Assembly: GCF_000758165.1 (NCBI RefSeq)
Contig: NZ_JNUP01000048.1
Span: 48,905 to 112,904 of the forward strand
DNA from: Spirochaeta lutea
GTDB taxonomy: Bacteria; Spirochaetota; Spirochaetia; DSM-27196; Salinispiraceae
Direction of reading: 5' to 3'
DNA: 64,000 nucleotides
The notes beneath the pieces are model-generated. The model was not told where the DNA came from, did no database searches, and saw nothing but the letters and a program-made list of their open reading frames with translations. Below, piece after piece: positions 60,551-64,000 of the stretch. Within the stretch, counting starts at the first letter, position 1; each line of letters opens with the position of its first letter. Both the position numbers and the translations under genes were made by a program.

Positions 60551-60564
60551 AATAATTCATCAAA

Positions 60565-61964
60565 TCATAAAAGAATTAGTGTCCACTCGATTGCGTTATT
60601 CGGATTTGAATCATACAGATGATGGAGCGGGTCAATGCTCACCTTAATACGTGGCGTAAGTCCGATTGCCGTGAAGCGGATCCCAAATCCGATATCGAGG
60701 CTCAGTTTGTTGATGCAATTATACGTATAGCTCGCTCTCAGATTGGGAATTATCAGGAGCCCTCCAATGGGTGAGTCCAGGGGGAGCAACATAATTTGAG
60801 CATCAATTCCTGCCCTCACGGTGTTTGCAGCATAACTTGTCTTCATTACTCCATCCTCGAAAGGATCGCTTATTGAAAGACCCAGTGGATAGCCGGTGAA
60901 CTGATTGGATACGGTGATTTTCGATGTATTGTTTAAATGATAGGATAGGGAAAGGGAGAAGCCTGCATTTGGAGAAACAAACTCAAGAGCGAGAATATCA
61001 AAGCCTAGGCTTCCTTGAACGGTCGGGGTGAACACCAGGGCTCGCTCCTGCTCCTTGTACAAAGTGAAAGGAAGCAGCCATCCAGCACGAAGCCCCGGAA
61101 CCAAACCAGGCTTATATTCCACTGCTGAGATTGGGGGATTTTGTATAGTCCACTTGTTTGTGAAATCCAAAGAATACAAAAAGGAGAAATCCCAAAAGGT
61201 ATGCAGTAATGAATTTGAAAGCAGCAAACGACTTTCTATTCCATTCTTAGGTAGTTCTACATCCTGGACACGTATATCACGCTCAGTATGATAGAGTTGT
61301 AGATTAATACTCCAGTAGAACTCATCCGACAATCGAAGTCCTGTGTTCACCCGTCCTATGAACTGGTTCTCCCAGGCTGCGTAGGAGACAGATCCATCAC
61401 CGGCGAGATCTGCGAATCGCTGTGATGAATAACCCAGATTAAGGAATAGATCAGCTAGCTTTTCGGACATCAAGGGAAGATTTATAGAAGCATCGATTCC
61501 ATAAAGCCAATCGTACTGAAAATCGGCACTTATACCGAAGGACCATAATTGCCCAAACAGGTTTGACTCATTTACACCGAGGTTGAGTTTTAATCCCCTC
61601 TCATCCTCCACTATGACAGAAGGCATTGTAGGAAGAAGGCTCCAACCATCCACAGCCAGTACCATAACGTCATACAAAGGAGGATCTGTCTCGGATCTTT
61701 GTGGACTGGGCTGCAATGAAGGCTGGGTGGTGATTTCTACAAAGGTTAGAGCACTCAGCTGTGAGAGCTCTTCTTGGTTTTGCCTCAGAAGCTCGTAGTT
61801 GATAACATCGCCAACCAGGAAGTCTAGTCGGGCGAGTACGGCAGCCTCATCGGTCCGCTGCAGACCTTCAATTTGGATAGAGGCTACTTCAAAGGATTCT
61901 GCGAATAAGAATGCAGGAATAAAAAAAAGAAAAAGCTGGAGATATTCTGTTATTCTCGTTTCAT
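60565..61964 (-). pseudogene. POTRA plus beta-barrel outer-membrane protein, broken at its start
   Basis: The frame open from about 61968 to 60565 encodes a signal-like hydrophobic stretch (ITEYLQLFLFFIPAFLFAES), then one POTRA-like domain (VASIQIEGLQRTDEAAVLAR onwards), and a C-terminal half of alternating beta strands (YDWLYGIDASINLPL, ANTVRAGIDAQIMLLPL). This is the layout of a small BamA/Omp85-related protein. No ATG, GTG or TTG opens this frame before the signal stretch. The only well-placed ATG (61964) reads MKRE-stop in another frame; restoring one base near its third codon would give a normal lysine/arginine-led signal peptide. Either a real frameshift or a sequencing error explains this. 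Only a TTG at 61716, after the POTRA part, opens it otherwise. Confidence 0.65.
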
Positions 61965-62175
61965 TACCCTTATTTACTCATTTTCGAAGCATTATCATAA
62001 TAACCTATATCTATGAAAGCTCAAGGGGTACTAGCGGACTAACACAGGTCACGTCCAATAACGATGGCAATTTAGAAGCGTAAAAGGAGTCACGATTTTA
62101 TCCGGGTGGGGTATTACTGCTGTCCACAGCCGGGGGAAGGTAGGTTACCATTTCCAATATAGGAAGTGACCTTTA

Positions 62176-62556
62176 TTACAAGGCCAACCCGGCAGTCACT
62201 CTTTCATAAATTTTCGTAGCTGCGCTAATTGCCTCTCGGACTTCGATTTCTTCGGGAAGCAAATCACCTTCCGGATACCGGTAAAGGGTTGAAAAAGGAT
62301 CCAGAAAAACACAATCATCATAAATACTCTGATACTGCTCATCGATCCCAATACAAACCTCGAGCAGATTCATCAGGCTATGTGTTTTACCAATCCGACG
62401 TTTATGAAAGGAAAGAACTGCCTTGAGCGATTTTTCAGCACATTGCTGAGTATGATAAATAGCAGCATCAAGTAATTTGTATTCCGAAGCGAGTAATAGT
62501 CCAGCTGACTTTAAGTCATGATCCGCTTTAAATAACCACTCCTCATGCGGCTGCAT
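62176..62556 (-). CDS. HEPN-domain toxin
   Basis: The 126-aa all-helical HEPN protein has the RNase-type R-x4-H motif at R54 to H59 (RIGKTH). An EKSLKAVL helix lies before it, as in family members. I start it at the ATG at 62556 because AAGGAG lies 9 nt upstream; an ATG at 62574 has no ribosome site. It overlaps the nucleotidyltransferase gene by 14 bp. In known HEPN/MNT modules the HEPN protein is an RNase toxin and the partner silences it by AMPylation or binding. It sits in the AT-rich island. Confidence 0.88.
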   Translation of the reverse strand: MQPHEEWLFKADHDLKSAGLLLASEYKLLDAAIYHTQQCAEKSLKAVLSFHKRRIGKTHSLMNLLEVCIGIDEQYQSIYDDCVFLDPFSTLYRYPEGDLLPEEIEVREAISAATKIYERVTAGLAL

Positions 62557-62866
62557 AAAGCTTAACTCCTTCATTGATAACCCGATAAATCAGTGTCGAA
62601 GGATGATTCTTTCTCTCAGCAATCTCATCTACCGTCAAGACCAATAAATCAACCGGGCACTTCTCACCTTTCAAAGCATACAGTCCACGTCTGATTCGAT
62701 CTGCCTGACTCTCCTTTGAATCCGGCAAGATAATGCAAAAATCAATATCACTATCTTCATTGGGTTCACCCCAGGCGAACGATCCGTAAAGATAAATCTC
62801 CTGGGGATGATACTCATTGATGAGCTTGGATACTATGCTCTGAATCTGATCTTGCCCGGTACTCAT
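62543..62866 (-). CDS. MNT-type nucleotidyltransferase antitoxin
   Basis: The 107-aa minimal nucleotidyltransferase has G28-S29 followed by D40-x-D42, the GS-x10-DxD metal and nucleotide motif (YGSFAWGEPNEDSDIDF). It precedes and overlaps the HEPN toxin gene. The antitoxin-first order and overlap are typical of HEPN/MNT pairs. Confidence 0.88.
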   Translation of the reverse strand: MSTGQDQIQSIVSKLINEYHPQEIYLYGSFAWGEPNEDSDIDFCIILPDSKESQADRIRRGLYALKGEKCPVDLLVLTVDEIAERKNHPSTLIYRVINEGVKLYAAA

Positions 62867-63025
62867 GTGAGTATTCTAACTATAAACTAATCCTGAAACA
62901 ATGCCTTAGTTCATTTATAGGAAGGCCTTGAAATCACGATTGCCAATTCGCATATGCAGCGCTGTATGAGCTGGAGAATTTTTTCCGCTGAAACCCAGAA
63001 CTATATCACCGTTATTGACAGGTAG

Positions 63026-63208
63026 GTGCTGTCGGTGGAGATCGACGCCTGGGAGGAGCGCTGGATTGAACTGGGGCGAATAGACTCTGGAATTGTGTGT
63101 GTCGTTGTTCATACTTTTAGAGATGTCGACGGTGAGGAGTCTATCCGCATCATTTCGGCACGACCGGCGACAAAATGGGAAGAATTGCAGTATTATGAGG
63201 GTAAGTAA
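63026..63208 (+). pseudogene. Truncated BrnT-family toxin remnant
   Basis: The 60-aa reading has the C-terminal half of a BrnT-like RNase toxin: ERWIELGRIDSGIVCVVVHT, then IRIISARPATKWEELQYYEG. An in-frame TAG at 63023 precedes the GTG at 63026, and the usual N-terminal half (F-x-W-D-x3-K and the following block) is not found upstream in any frame I checked. It stops 1 bp before the next ATG, the usual toxin-antitoxin spacing. Confidence 0.6.
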
Positions 63209-63209
63209 T

Positions 63210-63479
63210 ATGAAAAAAGAATACGATTTTTCACAGGCAGTACGCGGCAAGTTTTACCGGCATGATAAGCAAGCAAAAATTGTCGTTCATCTCAAGAAAA
63301 ACACTAAGCATACCCGCTTCGAAATCTATGAGGATCCCAGCGGCCTGTTCCACTTCCGCCTTCAGGATGACAGGCACACCGTGTTCGCTAGCCAGTCTTT
63401 TGAATCAAAAGAAGCCTGTCTCGAAGCTCTCTCTGAGCTCAAGCAGAGTTCCATCATTGCGCCAACGGTGTTTGCGTAA
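63210..63479 (+). CDS. Chimeric antitoxin N-terminus with DUF1508 (YegP-like) domain
   Basis: An 89-aa protein. Residues 1-20 (MKKEYDFSQAVRGKFYRHDK) match the start of antitoxins that pair with BrnT-like toxins. From about residue 34 the sequence instead reads as a YegP/DUF1508 repeat (RFEIYEDPSGLFHFRLQDD, FESKEACLEALSELK). The normal DNA-binding C-terminal part of the antitoxin is missing. It follows the BrnT remnant by one base and ends 71 bp before an attC-like site. Functional status is unknown. Confidence 0.65.
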   Translation: MKKEYDFSQAVRGKFYRHDKQAKIVVHLKKNTKHTRFEIYEDPSGLFHFRLQDDRHTVFASQSFESKEACLEALSELKQSSIIAPTVFA

Positions 63480-63550
63480 TAGAGCTACTGCCATCCCTGG
63501 GATAACTCTCTGCACCCTCTCAAGAGTAGGCATCACATACGTTGGATCGG

Positions 63551-63624
63551 GCAATAAAAGAAGCAGTTCAAGCTGACAACCTCCCTTACGGTCGCTTGCA
63601 GCTTAACTGAAGCCTTTTATTGGC
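63551..63624 (+). repeat. attC-like imperfect palindrome 1
   Basis: The 74-nt site has outer arms GCAATAAAA and TTTTATTGGC and inner arms CAGTTCAAGCTGAC and GCAGCTTAACTG. The inner arms pair except for an unpaired C in TTcAAGC, at the same place as the extrahelical base of integron attC sites. The outer box lacks the canonical G of GTTRRRY (an A instead), which weakens the call. Confidence 0.45.
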
Positions 63625-63700
63625 TTTTTCAAAGCCGCCGGAATGCAGCGCAGCGTATTCCCAGGCCCCGCCGAAGGCGGATGGGTGATCCAAAACAACA

Positions 63701-63726
63701 CCGGGAGCCCTTTTATAGGCTCCCGG
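63701..63726 (+). terminator. Hairpin terminator-like structure
   Basis: A 9-bp perfect stem, CCGGGAGCC with GGCTCCCGG, has an 8-nt loop and is followed by a T-rich tract with interruptions. It could end transcription coming from the cassette-like genes. Confidence 0.6.
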
Positions 63727-63744
63727 CTTTCAGTTTCTTTTGAC

Positions 63745-63811
63745 AAGCCTAATAAAATTGTTAAGCTGTGACGGTGTAAGCCGGAAACTGCTTCAATGAA
63801 TTATTAGGCTT
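63745..63811 (+). repeat. attC-like imperfect palindrome 2
   Basis: Perfect 11-bp inverted ends AAGCCTAATAA and TTATTAGGCTT enclose a partly palindromic core (ATTGTTAAGC and GCTTCAAT). GCCTAAT and ATTAGGC differ from the integron core boxes RYYYAAC and GTTRRRY only at the G/C position. Confidence 0.45.
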
Positions 63812-63949
63812 TGTGATAATTACAGATCAGTATCTTTTTAGCTGTGATCCCTAGTGATATGCCAAAGTAGAGGTTTAGTTAAAAAAAATCTCCATCCCAT
63901 CTGATTCGGAAATTTCTTGTCCTGTTTTATCCGACCCAATTATCCTTGT

Positions 63950-64000
63950 TGTCAAATAGCGCCTAAATTTACGAAAGAATCGGCGTTTAGTTTTACGAAT
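63950..64000. repeat. Possible transposon end at window edge
   Basis: TGTCAAATAGCGCC is followed by two related repeats, GCGCCTAAATTTACGAA (63959-63975) and GGCGTTTAGTTTTACGAA (63982-63999), about 24 bp apart. TGTCA termini with spaced repeats resemble ends of some transposons, but the rest lies outside the window. Confidence 0.3.

Larger units (their letters stand above)
60299..60564. other. Island boundary region without genes
   Basis: After the tRNA terminator there is no gene until the beta-barrel stop. The stretch holds the att-like copy and MITE copy D. From here on GC content is visibly lower than in the preceding 60 kb. Confidence 0.6.
63480..64000. other. Gene-free tail of the island
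   Basis: 521 bp with no supported gene. It holds two attC-like folded repeats (63551-63624 and 63745-63811), a hairpin terminator (63701-63726), and near the edge a TGTCA-starting stretch with two related direct repeats (63950-64000). Confidence 0.6.

Noticed and set aside
62915..63250. 111-codon minus-strand frame opposite the BrnT remnant
   Set aside because: No recognisable domain, and it opposes the better supported BrnT-like reading; its last 30 residues look protein-like but are not enough to call.

Overview
The window looks like a chromosomal segment of a free-living, sugar-fermenting bacterium with moderately high GC. My best guess is a Spirochaetaceae-type spirochaete. The reasons are the many chemoreceptors, a MalF/MalG-type ABC importer with no dedicated ATPase, a LacI-type sensor fused to histidine-kinase-like domains, and intracellular phosphorylases. 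No ribosomal or other marker gene is present, so the taxonomy is inference.

Bases 1-14900 form a uronate (pectin-derived sugar) catabolic island. It holds a truncated LacI-sensor regulator, a natural UxaB-UxaA fusion (tagaturonate reductase plus altronate dehydratase), UxaC, an IclR-type KdgR, KduD, KduI, KdgK, a KDPG aldolase with an extra C-terminal domain, a cytoplasmic GH28 polygalacturonase and a TIM-barrel epimerase-like protein. Together they take oligogalacturonides, galacturonate and 4-deoxy-5-ketouronate to pyruvate plus glyceraldehyde-3-phosphate. A perfect KdgR-type palindrome lies between the divergent kdgK and eda genes.

Bases 14940-35013 are chemoreception plus a beta-glucan locus. 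A ROK repressor is divergent from a binding protein and two permeases, followed by a GH3 lipoprotein and a GH30. Then comes a tightly overlapping run of GH149/GH161-like phosphorylase, GH94 phosphorylase, cupin, chemoreceptor and GH16 lipoprotein. The enzyme set fits laminarin-type beta-1,3/1,6-glucan. The two main promoters carry the same operator-like palindrome at the same place just downstream of the -10 box.

Bases 34949-60300 are mostly housekeeping or unrelated genes: an MFS-HEAT fusion, a propeller-GGDEF sensor, an acyltransferase with a zinc ribbon, a GltS-like symporter, HisI with a KamA-type radical SAM enzyme, TrxB, DHH-CBS, aminopeptidase P, a HAD phosphatase, GlmS with a low-complexity insert, a sensor kinase, GalM, a DHOD-like protein, an ABC ATPase and tRNA-Pro(GGG). 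Several genes have the start codon 6-8 nt after a -10 box, which suggests leaderless transcripts.

From tRNA-Pro to the end (60336-64000) the sequence is more AT-rich. A 19-bp copy of the tRNA 3' end (17/19 identical) lies just downstream, so this looks like a genomic island. It holds a POTRA/beta-barrel gene broken at its start, a HEPN/MNT toxin-antitoxin pair, a BrnT remnant, a chimeric antitoxin-DUF1508 gene and two attC-like folded sites.

Across the window there are five copies of a previously unnamed (to me) MITE-like element of about 110 bp, with inverted ends containing GTGCGCAAAAG. Two copies have perfect 8-bp target duplications.
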